A DNA stretch of 64,000 nt from JAWMQL01 sp033283165 (lineage in GTDB: Bacteria > Pseudomonadota > Gammaproteobacteria > Pseudomonadales > Halieaceae). The position numbers and the translations under genes are program-made. Shown in pieces: positions 26,282 to 35,516 of the stretch (position 1 is the stretch's first letter; every line of letters starts with the position of its first letter). A model generated the notes under the pieces. That model saw nothing but the letters and a program-made list of their open reading frames with translations. It made no database searches and was not told where the DNA came from. The stretch covers positions 62,001-126,000 of the forward strand of contig JAWMQL010000005.1 in assembly GCA_033283165.1 (NCBI GenBank), given 5' to 3'.

Positions 26282-28004
26282 TCCGGCGCATGATGTTGGG
26301 GAACCAGCGTCCGATAACGACCACCGCACGAGCCCGCCAACCGGGGATGATCATGAATTTCCCCCGCCGCAGGCGTGACAGAATCTGGTCGCAGGCAGCC
26401 CCCACCTCCAGTGTGCCGGCGGTGTCCTTGAGCCGCGCGGCGGCCGGCCCCAGGTTCTTGCGCTCCTCGACGATCATGGGAGTGTCCACCTCCGGGGGGC
26501 AGATGACCGAGACCTCGATGCCGCGCTCGACGCATTCAAGACGCAGCGCCCCCGCGAGTCCGACGACGCCGAACTTGGACGCGTTGTAGGCCGTATAGCT
26601 GTGGGTCGGCACCAGCCCTGCCAGCGAGGCGACCAGTGCCAGCTGTGATCCCCGCTGCAGGTGCGGCAACACGGCGGCCGCCAGGTTGCGGCTGCCGAAC
26701 AGGTTGACCCGCACCACCTCCTCGAACTCCTCGCCGGACAGGACATCAAAAGGCCTGGCGTTCTGGATCCCGGCGCAATTGACCACCAGGTCGGGTGGGC
26801 CGCCGATCTCGGCCACGGAGGCGTCCACCGCGAGGCGCAGCTGTTCCCGGTCGGTCACGTCGGCGGTATGGAAGGAAACCCGGCCGGGCGTAATCGCCTG
26901 CATGGCTTCACGGGCGACAGGGTCGGTATTGCGATCGATGACAGCCACGACTGCACCCTCCGCCAGCAGGCGTCGTGACAGTTCGCGACCGATGCCGCTG
27001 CCACCGCCGGTGATTATCGCAGTGCGCCAGGTCTGCATGGCGTGATTCCTTTTGTATTGGGGTGGGTGTCCGGGTACGAAACCCATCCATTTGTCGTACC
27101 AGGGCGCGACATGGAGCAACTCCACACTGAATCCCTGTTCGTCATTGACGTAAACCACGGACCAGGCGCCCAGGCGCAGCGGTCGCCAGTTGCCATCGAT
27201 GCCCGCAGCGAGGCACTTGTGGTAAATGCGGTTGAATTCGCTCCGGCTTCGATACCCGAGGGCGATATTGAGCAGGCCCTGGTCGCTGATCCGGTAGTCG
27301 GCGGGGCGCGGCCGGCCCACCGGTGAGTCGTACTGGACCACTTCGAGGATCACGCCGTCGGCGTCCAGCAACAATTCCTTCCGCTCGGCATCCGGCAGGC
27401 CCCAGAGCCGGCCGTGCTCCGGGCCATGCAGGGGCTCGTCCTCGATGGGCTCAAGTTCCAGCAGGTCGCAGAAAAAGCGGCGCGACCGGTCGATATCGGG
27501 TACCGACAGGGTCACGCTGCGCACCGTCACCGGCACATCCCGTCGCACCGGTCTCAAAGCGGTCCCGGGCATGGGATCCGCTTCCATGATCTCCAGCAGT
27601 ACGCCCTCCGGGTCGCGCACGCACACCCGCCGTTGACCCGGATCGCCCAGGGCTTCGGTGAGGGTCTCCGTGCCACTGTCCTCCAGCGCCTGTAAAACCG
27701 CGGCGAAATCCCTGACGACCAGGCCCACCATGCCATAGCCGATGTCGCACAGCCGCCAGTCATCGGGCAGCGGGCGGGTCTCCGGGCGATAGAACTCGAA
27801 CAGCTCGAGCTGGAACCAGTCGCGGCCGTCCATCAGCCACCAGCAGGTGCTGGCTGCACCCGGGACGCCCTGAACTTTTTCCGCCACATAGCCCTTGAAC
27901 AGATTGGTTCCGCCGGCCGGCAGGAAGCCGAAGACCCTGGTATACCAGGCGTGCGTGCGCCGGAGGTCCCGCACGCTCATGGCAATCTGGTTCAGGTGGG
28001 CCAT
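26226..28004 (-). CDS. fusion protein: two VOC (glyoxalase-like) domains plus short-chain dehydrogenase
   Basis: A single 592-residue frame. Residues 1-130 form one VOC domain (HLNQIAMSVRDLRRTHAWYTRVF) and about 145-300 a second (VTLSVPDIDRSRRFFCDLL). The pair resembles extradiol-dioxygenase or glyoxalase folds. From Met323 a complete SDR begins: TAIITGGGSGIGREL for NAD(P) binding, NCAGIQN, and the active site YTAYNASKFG (Tyr-x-x-x-Lys). An internal AAAAGGA lies nine bases before Met323, so the SDR could also be translated alone. The gene follows the cupin by eight bases. Function: perhaps oxidation or ring cleavage of an island substrate; substrate unknown. Confidence 0.8.
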   Translation of the reverse strand: MAHLNQIAMSVRDLRRTHAWYTRVFGFLPAGGTNLFKGYVAEKVQGVPGAASTCWWLMDGRDWFQLELFEFYRPETRPLPDDWRLCDIGYGMVGLVVRDFAAVLQALEDSGTETLTEALGDPGQRRVCVRDPEGVLLEIMEADPMPGTALRPVRRDVPVTVRSVTLSVPDIDRSRRFFCDLLELEPIEDEPLHGPEHGRLWGLPDAERKELLLDADGVILEVVQYDSPVGRPRPADYRISDQGLLNIALGYRSRSEFNRIYHKCLAAGIDGNWRPLRLGAWSVVYVNDEQGFSVELLHVAPWYDKWMGFVPGHPPQYKRNHAMQTWRTAIITGGGSGIGRELSRRLLAEGAVVAVIDRNTDPVAREAMQAITPGRVSFHTADVTDREQLRLAVDASVAEIGGPPDLVVNCAGIQNARPFDVLSGEEFEEVVRVNLFGSRNLAAAVLPHLQRGSQLALVASLAGLVPTHSYTAYNASKFGVVGLAGALRLECVERGIEVSVICPPEVDTPMIVEERKNLGPAAARLKDTAGTLEVGAACDQILSRLRRGKFMIIPGWRARAVVVIGRWFPNIMRRISERIVLATGAATVRSES

Positions 28005-28012
28005 GACAGATC

Positions 28013-28489
28013 TCAGGCGGCGGGGGGAATGATCTCGACCAGCGTCAGCGGGTCGATGGCGGCAGCTTCGGACAGGGTTACGCGCTCGTAGGCCTTGAGG
28101 AAGGGCATGTCGAGTTTCACCACCGTGCCGTCGTCCAGTATGTTGTCCAGGTAGCGTCCGTTCTTGCCGTCGAACACGATAAACAGCTCCGCGCCCTCGT
28201 CACTCCAGGGCGTGTGGTCGTTGCCCTCGTCTTCCCAGGCGGTTTCCCCGGGACCGAAGGCCCCTTCGTCATAGGCCCAGTGACCACTGACCGTGTAGGC
28301 TACCGCCCGGCAGTGGTGGATGTGCCGGGGCATGCGGCTGCCGGGCTCAAAGCGCACCTTGACGGCGACACGATCCATCGCCTGGTCCGCTTTCAGTACC
28401 TTGACGAACACTCCCTCGGCGCCGGGCAGGGGAATGGGCAACCAGTCCTGGTTGCCGTCTCTCAGGATGCTCATGGCGTCATCTGGCAT
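28013..28489 (-). CDS. cupin domain protein
   Basis: A 158-residue small beta-barrel protein. The metal motif of the cupin fold is partly visible as PRHIHHCRAVAYTVSG near residues 54-69 and as the second motif ELFIVFDG near 100-107. This resembles the anti-sigma ChrR-type and 2,4-dihydroxyacetophenone dioxygenase-type cupins. It may be a dioxygenase or isomerase for a small aromatic or keto compound, but nothing identifies the substrate. It lies between the sulfatase and the VOC-SDR gene, all on the minus strand with small gaps. Confidence 0.7.
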   Translation of the reverse strand: MPDDAMSILRDGNQDWLPIPLPGAEGVFVKVLKADQAMDRVAVKVRFEPGSRMPRHIHHCRAVAYTVSGHWAYDEGAFGPGETAWEDEGNDHTPWSDEGAELFIVFDGKNGRYLDNILDDGTVVKLDMPFLKAYERVTLSEAAAIDPLTLVEIIPPAA

Positions 28490-28544
28490 TGTCTTGTCCT
28501 CGCGTGGTGGTTTGAAATTGGGGTCCTGCCCGTCGCGGGCCGGT

Positions 28545-30071
28545 CTAACGCGGCGCGTAGAGCGCCTCCATGATCTGGTCGACAGTGAAGGTATCCGGGC
28601 GCTGGCGTGGGGGATATTGCTGCAGGCTGGCGACGAACTTGCTCACCGCCACCCGGCCCTGGGTGCCGGCAATCGCGACCTTCTTGTCCCACCAGTTGTT
28701 ATAACCGTTGGCGTCCGTGTCGGCCCGTTCCAGTGGGTCCCGCCGCAAGTGAAATACCTTGGGGATGCGCAGGGGCACGAAGGGGTCTCGCCAGACATCG
28801 AAACGCTGCGCGCGCTGCTCGGCGAACACCAGTTTCCAGTCGCCCACCCGGGCGGCGGTGAGCAGGCCGTCGTCACTGAAGTAGAAAAACTCCTGCCGCG
28901 GCGCCTGGTCCGCCTGCCCGGTCAGGAAGGGCAGGAAGTTGTAGCCATCCAGGTGCACCCTGAACTGTTTGTCGCCAACGCGGTGGCCCTGTTTCAGGCG
29001 GGCGGCGATATCCTCCTCGCCCACCGCGGCCATCAGCGTCGGCACCCAGTCGAGATGGGACATGACCTGGTTGCTGACACTGCCTTTCGCAACCTTGCCG
29101 GGCCAGCGCAGCAGTGCGGGCACCCGGAAGCCACCTTCCCAGTTGGTGTTTTTCTCGCCACGGAACGGGGTTATGGCCGCATCCGGCCACATATTGAAAT
29201 GGGGGCCGTTATCCGTGGAGTAGATCACGATGGTGTTATCCGACACACCGAGTTTGTCGAGCCGGTCGAGCAACGCGCCCACATGGTCGTCGTGCTCCAT
29301 CATGGCGTCGTTGTAAAAGCCCTGCCCGGAGCGTCCGCGCTCGGATTCCTGCAAGTGGGTGTAGTAGTGCATCCGCGTGGAGTTGAACCAGACGAAGAAG
29401 GGCTTGTCCTGTGAGACCGCCTTGTCGATAAACTTGAGTGACGCGGCCAGGAATTCCTCATCCACGGTTTCCATGCGCTTGCGGGTCAGCGGGCCACTGT
29501 CCTCGATGCGGCCGTCGGCATAGCTGTGGATCACACCCCGCGGACCGAACATCTTGCGGTAGGCCGGGCTTTTCGGGTAGTCGGGGTCCTCCGGCTGTTC
29601 CTCGGCATTGAGGTGATAGAGGTTGCCGAAGAATTCATCAAAGCCGTGGTTGGTGGGCAGGAACTCGTCCCGGTCACCGAGGTGATTCTTGCCGAACTGA
29701 CCGGTGGCGTAACCGTGCGGCTTGAGCAGTTCGGCCAGGGTGGGATCCTCGGGCTGGATGCCAAGCTCGGCCCCGGGGATACCCACCTTGGTGAGTCCCG
29801 TACGCACCGGATGCTGGCCCGTGATGAACGCCGAGCGGCCCGCGGTGCAACTCTGCTCGCCGTAGTAGTCGGTAAACAGCATGCCCTCGTTGGCAATCCG
29901 GTCGATATTGGGCGTGGGGTAACCCATCAGTCCGTGGCTGTACTTGCTGATGTTCCAGATGCCTATGTCATCACCCCAGATCACCAGGATATTCGGTTTG
30001 TCTGCTGCCCAGGCAAGCTGTGTCAACGTGCCAGTCAGCAGTAGGAAAATTAAAGCGATAGCGTGTCTCAT
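28545..30071 (-). CDS. arylsulfatase, exported (cysteine-type), second copy
   Basis: A 508-residue type I sulfatase. A signal peptide ends near LAWAADK (residues 19-25). The signature CTAGRSAFITGQ places the formylglycine-forming Cys at residue 75. The metal site has the usual DD pair (WGDDIGIWNIS). STDNGPHFNMWPDAAITPF near residue 285 and the KNTNWEGGFRVP stretch are typical of sulfatases of the arylsulfatase A-like type. It differs clearly from the copy at 20436, so the two probably act on different esters. It follows the TonB receptor by 31 bases. Confidence 0.88.
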   Translation of the reverse strand: MRHAIALIFLLLTGTLTQLAWAADKPNILVIWGDDIGIWNISKYSHGLMGYPTPNIDRIANEGMLFTDYYGEQSCTAGRSAFITGQHPVRTGLTKVGIPGAELGIQPEDPTLAELLKPHGYATGQFGKNHLGDRDEFLPTNHGFDEFFGNLYHLNAEEQPEDPDYPKSPAYRKMFGPRGVIHSYADGRIEDSGPLTRKRMETVDEEFLAASLKFIDKAVSQDKPFFVWFNSTRMHYYTHLQESERGRSGQGFYNDAMMEHDDHVGALLDRLDKLGVSDNTIVIYSTDNGPHFNMWPDAAITPFRGEKNTNWEGGFRVPALLRWPGKVAKGSVSNQVMSHLDWVPTLMAAVGEEDIAARLKQGHRVGDKQFRVHLDGYNFLPFLTGQADQAPRQEFFYFSDDGLLTAARVGDWKLVFAEQRAQRFDVWRDPFVPLRIPKVFHLRRDPLERADTDANGYNNWWDKKVAIAGTQGRVAVSKFVASLQQYPPRQRPDTFTVDQIMEALYAPR

Positions 30072-30102
30072 GATTGGCTACTCCGTCGGTAGACTCGTCG
30101 TT

Positions 30103-32502
30103 CTAGAAGTAATAACGGCCCTGTATGGCGATCGAGCGAGGCCGATTGGGTACGCCGAAGTAGCTGTTGCTGGCGGTCGCCGGCACGTCATTTTTCCAGG
30201 CGTAGGTGACCTCGTCGCTCAGGTTCTTCCCCAGTACCGCGATGGACCACCTGCCGTCATCGCCGGACAGGGAGACACGGGCATTGTAGAGCGTGGCGGA
30301 GTCGTGTTTGGTTGACGGATCGAGGTCCAGCGCCGAGAAGTAGTCGTCGCTGTAGTTGACGTCCACGCCAAAGAGCAGTTCCAGGCCGTTGCCGAGGGGG
30401 TGGATGTAGGTGGCGTTCAGGTTGGCGCTCCACTTCGGGGCGAACAGCAGGGTCTCACCGCTGAGGTCCTGGCCACCCTCCTCGCCCGGCGCGATATTGC
30501 TGCCGTCCTCGCGCAGGCAGCCCGGGTTGTTGACCGGGTCGGACTCCTGGGGCACCGTGCAGGTGGCACCGGTAAAGTCTTCGTACTCCGCGTCCAGGTA
30601 GCCGAGCGAGCCGCCCAGGGTCAGGCGCTCGGTGGCCGCCCAGCGGCCGTCGAGTTCGATGCCCTGGCTGACGGATTCGCCGGCGTTGCCCACCCGGAAT
30701 ACATCCCCCACCAGGGAACTGGTCTGAAGGTCGTCATACTCGGAGCGGAACACGGCCACGTTCAGTTCCGCGGCTCCCTCCAGCAGGCTCATCTTGGCGC
30801 CGAGTTCGTAGGCGACCACGGTCTCCTCGGCGTATTCGAGTACCGAGGCATCCGCGCCGGGGATCGTTCCGCCGTCGGGTTCGCCGGTAAAGATATTGCT
30901 GGCGGTGCGGACCGTTTCACCTTCACTCGAGTAGGCCTCGTCGAAGCCGCCGCTCTTGAAGCCGGTGCTGACGCTGGCGTAGAGCATGGCGTTATCGGTG
31001 GCATCCCACTGGGTGTTGAGCGACCAGGTCCACTTGTCCTTGTCCATCTCCAGCCCCTGGAAGTCGTGGCTGCGCAGGTCGGAGATGATGGCGCGGTCGG
31101 ACGGCCTCGCGAGCACGATCAGGTCGGGCGCACCCAGGTCGACTCCCCTGACGCCGGCGTTTGTGGTGACCCGCTTGTCGAGTTCCTTGGTCTCGTCGTT
31201 GTAGCGCAAGCCGGCCGTCACCCGCCATCGATCCGTCAACGAGTAGGTGCCCTGGGCAAAGAGCGACCAGGTCCGGGTGTCCTGGTCGAACTGCGACGGA
31301 GCAGGCTCACCGAGTGCTATCAGTGGCTGAGAGACCAGCGGGCCCAACAGGGCCACATCTCCGGTGGTATTGACGCGGGATACCTCCAGCGTGTTGTACT
31401 CGTAGTAGGCGCCGAGGATCCAGTCCAGCTTTTCGCCGCCGGGAGAGACCAGCCGGAGCTCCTGGCTGTACTGGTCGAAGTCCTCGTTCTGGGTGCGATG
31501 CAGCGCCGGGGTGACGCTGTAATCGGTGTTGGTCTGGGTGTTGAGCTCGTAAGCCGACCAGGCCGTGATCGACGTCAACGTCGCGAAGTCCAGGAACCAG
31601 TTCACCGTCAGCGCCGCGACATCGGTGCCGGTCTCCCGGTCGTCGTTGATATCGAACGCGGCTTTATCGATATCGTCGATGATGGGGAACACCTCCTCCC
31701 CACGGAAGTTGAGGGGCTGGTCCGACTGGTAGATGACCAGCGGCTTGGCATTCTGTTCGAAGTCGCCGTACTCGTACTTGGCGATAATCTCGAGCTTTTC
31801 CGAGGGCTCGAACAGCAGCGAACCGCGGCCGTAGATGTTGCTGCGATCCGGGCCCTCGTCGTCGAGCAGTTTGTTTTCCCACCAGCCGTCCATGGCGTCG
31901 TAGCGCAGCGCCAGGCGCCCGGCGAGGTTGTCGGTGAGCCCGCCGTTCAGGGTGAGGTGGTAGATCTGCTCGCCGTCGTCGGGCGCGTACAGGGCATCGA
32001 CCATGGCGAGGAATTCGTGGTCGGGCCGCGCCGTGGTGACGTTGATCGCACCGCCGATCGTATTGCGACCGAACAGGGTGCCCTGTGGACCTTTCAGGAC
32101 CTCAACGCGCTCCAGGTCCATGGTCAGGGGGACGGCCGCCAACTGGCCGCGACCGGAGAACACGCCATCGATATACAGTCCCACGGACTGCTCGAATCCG
32201 GCATTGGTGCCCGAGCCGACACCGCGGATGAACAGGTTGGGTTGCGCCTGCCCCGGGTTGATATTGACATTGGGTATGTACAGGGTCAGCTCACCGAGAT
32301 CGGTAATCCCCTGCTCGTCGATCTTGGTTCCACTCATGGCGGAGACGGCGATGGGGACATCCTGCAGGCTTTCCACGCGTTTTTGCGCCGTGACAACGAC
32401 TTCTTCCAGCTGGCCGGCCTGGGCCCGGGCGAAACCGGGAGTCAGCATCAGGGCCGCGGCCAGAGCGGTCAGCGAGTATCGGGTTCTGGGCAGTGTATTC
32501 AT
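30103..32502 (-). CDS. TonB-dependent outer-membrane receptor (island)
   Basis: A 799-residue receptor. A signal peptide ends near FARAQAGQ, followed by the plug start EEVVVTAQKRVESLQDVP. The plug contains LFIRGVGSGTNAG and VEVLKGPQGTLFGRNTIGGA. The barrel ends in a terminal aromatic residue (GRYYF), as needed for BAM insertion. This receptor type imports varied organic substrates in alphaproteobacteria and gammaproteobacteria; with two sulfatases nearby, a sulfated or polycyclic compound is possible but unproved. It is the first gene of a unit with sulfatase, cupin and VOC-SDR, and carries the two-half-site element at 32587. Confidence 0.9.
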   Translation of the reverse strand: MNTLPRTRYSLTALAAALMLTPGFARAQAGQLEEVVVTAQKRVESLQDVPIAVSAMSGTKIDEQGITDLGELTLYIPNVNINPGQAQPNLFIRGVGSGTNAGFEQSVGLYIDGVFSGRGQLAAVPLTMDLERVEVLKGPQGTLFGRNTIGGAINVTTARPDHEFLAMVDALYAPDDGEQIYHLTLNGGLTDNLAGRLALRYDAMDGWWENKLLDDEGPDRSNIYGRGSLLFEPSEKLEIIAKYEYGDFEQNAKPLVIYQSDQPLNFRGEEVFPIIDDIDKAAFDINDDRETGTDVAALTVNWFLDFATLTSITAWSAYELNTQTNTDYSVTPALHRTQNEDFDQYSQELRLVSPGGEKLDWILGAYYEYNTLEVSRVNTTGDVALLGPLVSQPLIALGEPAPSQFDQDTRTWSLFAQGTYSLTDRWRVTAGLRYNDETKELDKRVTTNAGVRGVDLGAPDLIVLARPSDRAIISDLRSHDFQGLEMDKDKWTWSLNTQWDATDNAMLYASVSTGFKSGGFDEAYSSEGETVRTASNIFTGEPDGGTIPGADASVLEYAEETVVAYELGAKMSLLEGAAELNVAVFRSEYDDLQTSSLVGDVFRVGNAGESVSQGIELDGRWAATERLTLGGSLGYLDAEYEDFTGATCTVPQESDPVNNPGCLREDGSNIAPGEEGGQDLSGETLLFAPKWSANLNATYIHPLGNGLELLFGVDVNYSDDYFSALDLDPSTKHDSATLYNARVSLSGDDGRWSIAVLGKNLSDEVTYAWKNDVPATASNSYFGVPNRPRSIAIQGRYYF

Positions 32503-32586
32503 GGTTGATCACCTGTCTATCGTTATGTAGTGATTGCGGTTTGTAGCCGTCAGGTTTGCAAGATAACGCCAGTCGCATCTCGCAAT

Positions 32587-32623
32587 TTGATAATCGGCGA
32601 CAGCGATTTACTAATTCGCGACA
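32587..32623 (+). promoter_or_regulatory. candidate AraC-type operator, direct repeat (copy 2)
   Basis: TTGATAATCGGCGACA (32587-32602) and TTACTAATTCGCGACA (32608-32623) are two versions of the island 16-mer in the same orientation, starts 21 bases apart. The sites lie 85-121 bases upstream of the TonB receptor start. The second half-site overlaps the last codons of the upstream epimerase gene. Confidence 0.6.
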
Positions 32624-33603
32624 AGCCCCTCCGCCGAGGCCCACGCGGCCGTGCGCTGCATACCCTCAGAGAGGGACACCCGCGGCTCATAGTCCAACAG
32701 CCGGCGCGCCTTGTCGATGGAATAACCGGCCTGGCGCGAGAGCATATCGATGCTCCCCCGACCCAGTTCCGTGGGCTGTCCGAAAAAACCGTAAAGTCGG
32801 CGTGCGGTCTCCGCGAGCAGCCTGGCGGAGCGTGTGCCGACCGCGGGAAGCCTGTCGTCCCGCCCCAGCATACGCGCGTGGTAACCGAAAAACTCGGAAC
32901 AGGTCACACCCTCGCCCCCGCCGAGGGTAAAGATTTGTCCGCGCCCCTCGGGCGCGGCGGCGGCCAGGACGATGCCCTCGACCACGTCGTCCACGTAGAC
33001 GGGGCTGAAAATACCCTTGCCGTGGGCCGGCAGCAGGAAGCGTCCCCTCGCGATCATCTCCAGCGGCAGGATGACCCAGGGCCGTGAGCCCGGGCCGTAA
33101 ACGTCACTGGGCCTGACAATGGTGCAATCCATCGCGCCGCCGCCATGACAGGCCAGAACGGCATGTTCGGCGGCGATCTTGGTATCCACATAGGTGTTGC
33201 CCATGGGCCGCAGCGGCGCGGTTTCATCGACCTCCTCAGTGAAATCGAAACCGAAGGCCGCAGTGGATGAAAGCTGTACGAAACGACCCACTCCCGCGGC
33301 AACGCTGGCGTCGAGCAGGTCGGCGGTGGCCTTGACATTAACCCGCCAGGCCAGGTCCATGGTGGCGGTATTGGAGACGATGGCGGCGGTGTGGATCACC
33401 AGGTCAACGCCCTGCAGTGCCTCACGCCAGGGGCCTTTCGAGCTGAGATCGCCGGCAATGACACCCCGCTCCGGGTCAGCCTGCAGATCGATGCCGGTCA
33501 CTGCTGCGCCGTCAGCCCGGTAGCGGTCGACCAGCGCGCGACCGATGAAGCCGTTCGCGCCGGTGATCAGGACCTGGCTGACTGCCCCAGCCGACACGGT
33601 CAT
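32611..33603 (-). CDS. NAD-dependent epimerase/dehydratase (3-beta-HSD-like SDR)
   Basis: An extended short-chain dehydrogenase of 330 residues. The nucleotide-binding motif VLITGANGFIGRAL begins near residue 11. The active site shows SSTAAFG near 121 and YVDTK (Tyr-x-x-x-Lys) near 147. It resembles the 3-beta-hydroxysteroid dehydrogenase/isomerase and NAD-epimerase group, so a hydroxyl oxidation on a sugar or sterol-like molecule is likely. The start overlaps the end of the second DUF3604 gene as ATGA, so translation is coupled. The gap to the TonB receptor is 108 bases and contains the operator. Confidence 0.82.
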   Translation of the reverse strand: MTVSAGAVSQVLITGANGFIGRALVDRYRADGAAVTGIDLQADPERGVIAGDLSSKGPWREALQGVDLVIHTAAIVSNTATMDLAWRVNVKATADLLDASVAAGVGRFVQLSSTAAFGFDFTEEVDETAPLRPMGNTYVDTKIAAEHAVLACHGGGAMDCTIVRPSDVYGPGSRPWVILPLEMIARGRFLLPAHGKGIFSPVYVDDVVEGIVLAAAAPEGRGQIFTLGGGEGVTCSEFFGYHARMLGRDDRLPAVGTRSARLLAETARRLYGFFGQPTELGRGSIDMLSRQAGYSIDKARRLLDYEPRVSLSEGMQRTAAWASAEGLVAN

Positions 33604-35456
33604 CGGGACGGTGGCCGGTACCAGATCGGGGAGGTATACGCCCGCTCCCGGGTCACCATGGGCGTGCCCTCCGGCATTGCCACCTTGAAGCGCGCGGCGT
33701 CGTAGGCGGTCCAGCGCGGGGTCGGGATCTCCAGTACGCGCAGATAGTAGAAAGCGGGCAGCGCGGCATCGAACCCGGGGTCGCGCCAGGTCCCCTGGAG
33801 CTGAGCCGCGCCGATACTGTTCTCCCAGCGGGCATTCGCTACATCCACCGTGTTGCCTACTGCGGTGAGCTTTCCGCCCCGGCCGGGCTGCCTGTCATTG
33901 CTCCAGGCCACGTCGTATACCCGTTCCTGTACCTGGCCATCGCTGTCCAGCCAACCCTTCACGACCTGGAGCCGGTCGAGGTTGGCGCCGATGGCATCCT
34001 TGCTGGCAGCGAACAGGAAGCTCGGCGCGCCGGCCTCAGCGGCCGGCAGCACCCCGCCCATGGGGACGCCACCGCCATAACCGGTGGCGGCAAGGTCCGC
34101 TTTCAGGGCATCGTCCTCATTGAACGCCCAGCCGCCGAAGAACTGCACCGTGATACGCGGCCCGGTGGTGGCGTACACTTCCCGTCGCTTGAGCGCGTCC
34201 CAGAGTGCCTCTCTTGTGTTATCCCGGGCCCAGACGGCGGCGTAGCCGGAGGAGGCCTGTTCCCAGCCCTGCACCACCCGCTCTCCGGCGTGACCGACTG
34301 GATGGCTGGCGCGTTGCGGACCGGGCTCGACACCGCTGTGCTTGCCGAAAAAGTTGTTTTCCTCCACCGCGGGCAGCGCGGTGTGCGAGTCGGTGGAGCC
34401 GATCATGCCGAATGCGTAGGGATTGACGCCCAGCCGCTCGCCCAGCGCCAGACCGTTCTTCAACGCAGCGCGGGCGTACTCGAACTCCAGCATGGCGTCG
34501 GTTTTCGGTTTGCCCTCGAAATTGCCCGCATCCCAGGTTTCGTAATCGGCGAATTCATCGTCGGGGGAGAGCAATGGATGCGTCTCGCTGTCACCCTTGA
34601 TCTGGGTGACTTCCACCACCGGCTCCCAGCGCGCCCGCCGTCGGGCGTAGTCCGCATCCACGGACGGTCCGCCGTAGCGTTCGCCGGTGGGGAACATCAG
34701 GCCGTTGCTCAGGTTGCCATTGTGGGGAATCGCCAGGGCCTTGCCACCGGTGTCCGCCTCGTAGGCCGCGAGATAATCCCACAACTCGTCCGGTTGCGCG
34801 TCGCCGCGGCTGGACAGGGGCATGACCTGCCCGGCGCGACGGGCGCCGTCCCGGAAGATGACGACCCGATGCAGGTTGCTGCCGCCCGGCGCCGATGTCC
34901 ACTCAAAGCCGAGCAGGGTCGTGAACCGGCCCGGCTCGTTGTACCGTTCCGCCACGGCGAGGGCGTCGTGCCAGATGGTCGCCTTCATTTCCGGTGTTGC
35001 CGCCGCCTGGAGCGTGGCGAACGCGGACTGACGGGCCTCCCGGGCAAAGAACTCCTTCGCAAATTCGCGGCGCTGTTCCGGGCTGCCGTTGAGCAGGTCA
35101 TACCAGCGGCGCAGTTCCGGGTTTTCGACCAGGCGCGAATTGCCCTCGTACAACGCACGCATCAGGCCGAGCGATTCCGAGTGATCTGCCAGGACGATGA
35201 AGTCCAGCGGGCGAGACAGCCTTGCCGCCAGGCCCCAGGTAGAGGTCACCGTTTCCCCGCGGGAAAAGCGGAAGGCCTCCTCGGGGCCGAGCCTGACACC
35301 CAGCCCGAAGGCGTCCGCCGACAGGGAAGAATGCAGGTGTGTGTCGCCCCAGTAGAGATTCCGCGGAAACGATTCTTCTGCGTAGGGTGAATAACTTGCC
35401 GCGGAAACACCCGACGTTACCGCCAGGCAGGCCACAAGTAACAGGATCGATTTCAT
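33600..35456 (-). CDS. DUF3604 protein, exported (paralogue 2)
   Basis: A protein of 618 residues that aligns over its whole length with the DUF3604 copy at 23277. It has a signal peptide (LVACLAVTSGVSAASYS), then YWGDTHLHSSLSADAFG, DFIVLADHSESLG and later GMIGSTDSHT. The positions of His and Asp are conserved between copies, supporting a metal site. It differs at the N-terminus and in its operon partner: here an epimerase-like SDR, there a DAO oxidase. The catalytic activity is unknown. It heads a unit with the 16-mer element 61-97 bases upstream. Confidence 0.82.
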   Translation of the reverse strand: MKSILLLVACLAVTSGVSAASYSPYAEESFPRNLYWGDTHLHSSLSADAFGLGVRLGPEEAFRFSRGETVTSTWGLAARLSRPLDFIVLADHSESLGLMRALYEGNSRLVENPELRRWYDLLNGSPEQRREFAKEFFAREARQSAFATLQAAATPEMKATIWHDALAVAERYNEPGRFTTLLGFEWTSAPGGSNLHRVVIFRDGARRAGQVMPLSSRGDAQPDELWDYLAAYEADTGGKALAIPHNGNLSNGLMFPTGERYGGPSVDADYARRRARWEPVVEVTQIKGDSETHPLLSPDDEFADYETWDAGNFEGKPKTDAMLEFEYARAALKNGLALGERLGVNPYAFGMIGSTDSHTALPAVEENNFFGKHSGVEPGPQRASHPVGHAGERVVQGWEQASSGYAAVWARDNTREALWDALKRREVYATTGPRITVQFFGGWAFNEDDALKADLAATGYGGGVPMGGVLPAAEAGAPSFLFAASKDAIGANLDRLQVVKGWLDSDGQVQERVYDVAWSNDRQPGRGGKLTAVGNTVDVANARWENSIGAAQLQGTWRDPGFDAALPAFYYLRVLEIPTPRWTAYDAARFKVAMPEGTPMVTRERAYTSPIWYRPPSR

Positions 35457-35516
35457 GTCTGCACCAACCCGTTGTTATTAATTTTAGGGATGATACGCCC
35501 GCTTTATCAGCCCAAA

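Noticed and set aside
30400..32508. A 702-codon frame antisense to the TonB receptor
   Set aside because: Same reason: the minus-strand receptor has plug and barrel motifs, and the antisense product is a Val/Gly/Gln-rich sequence without motifs.
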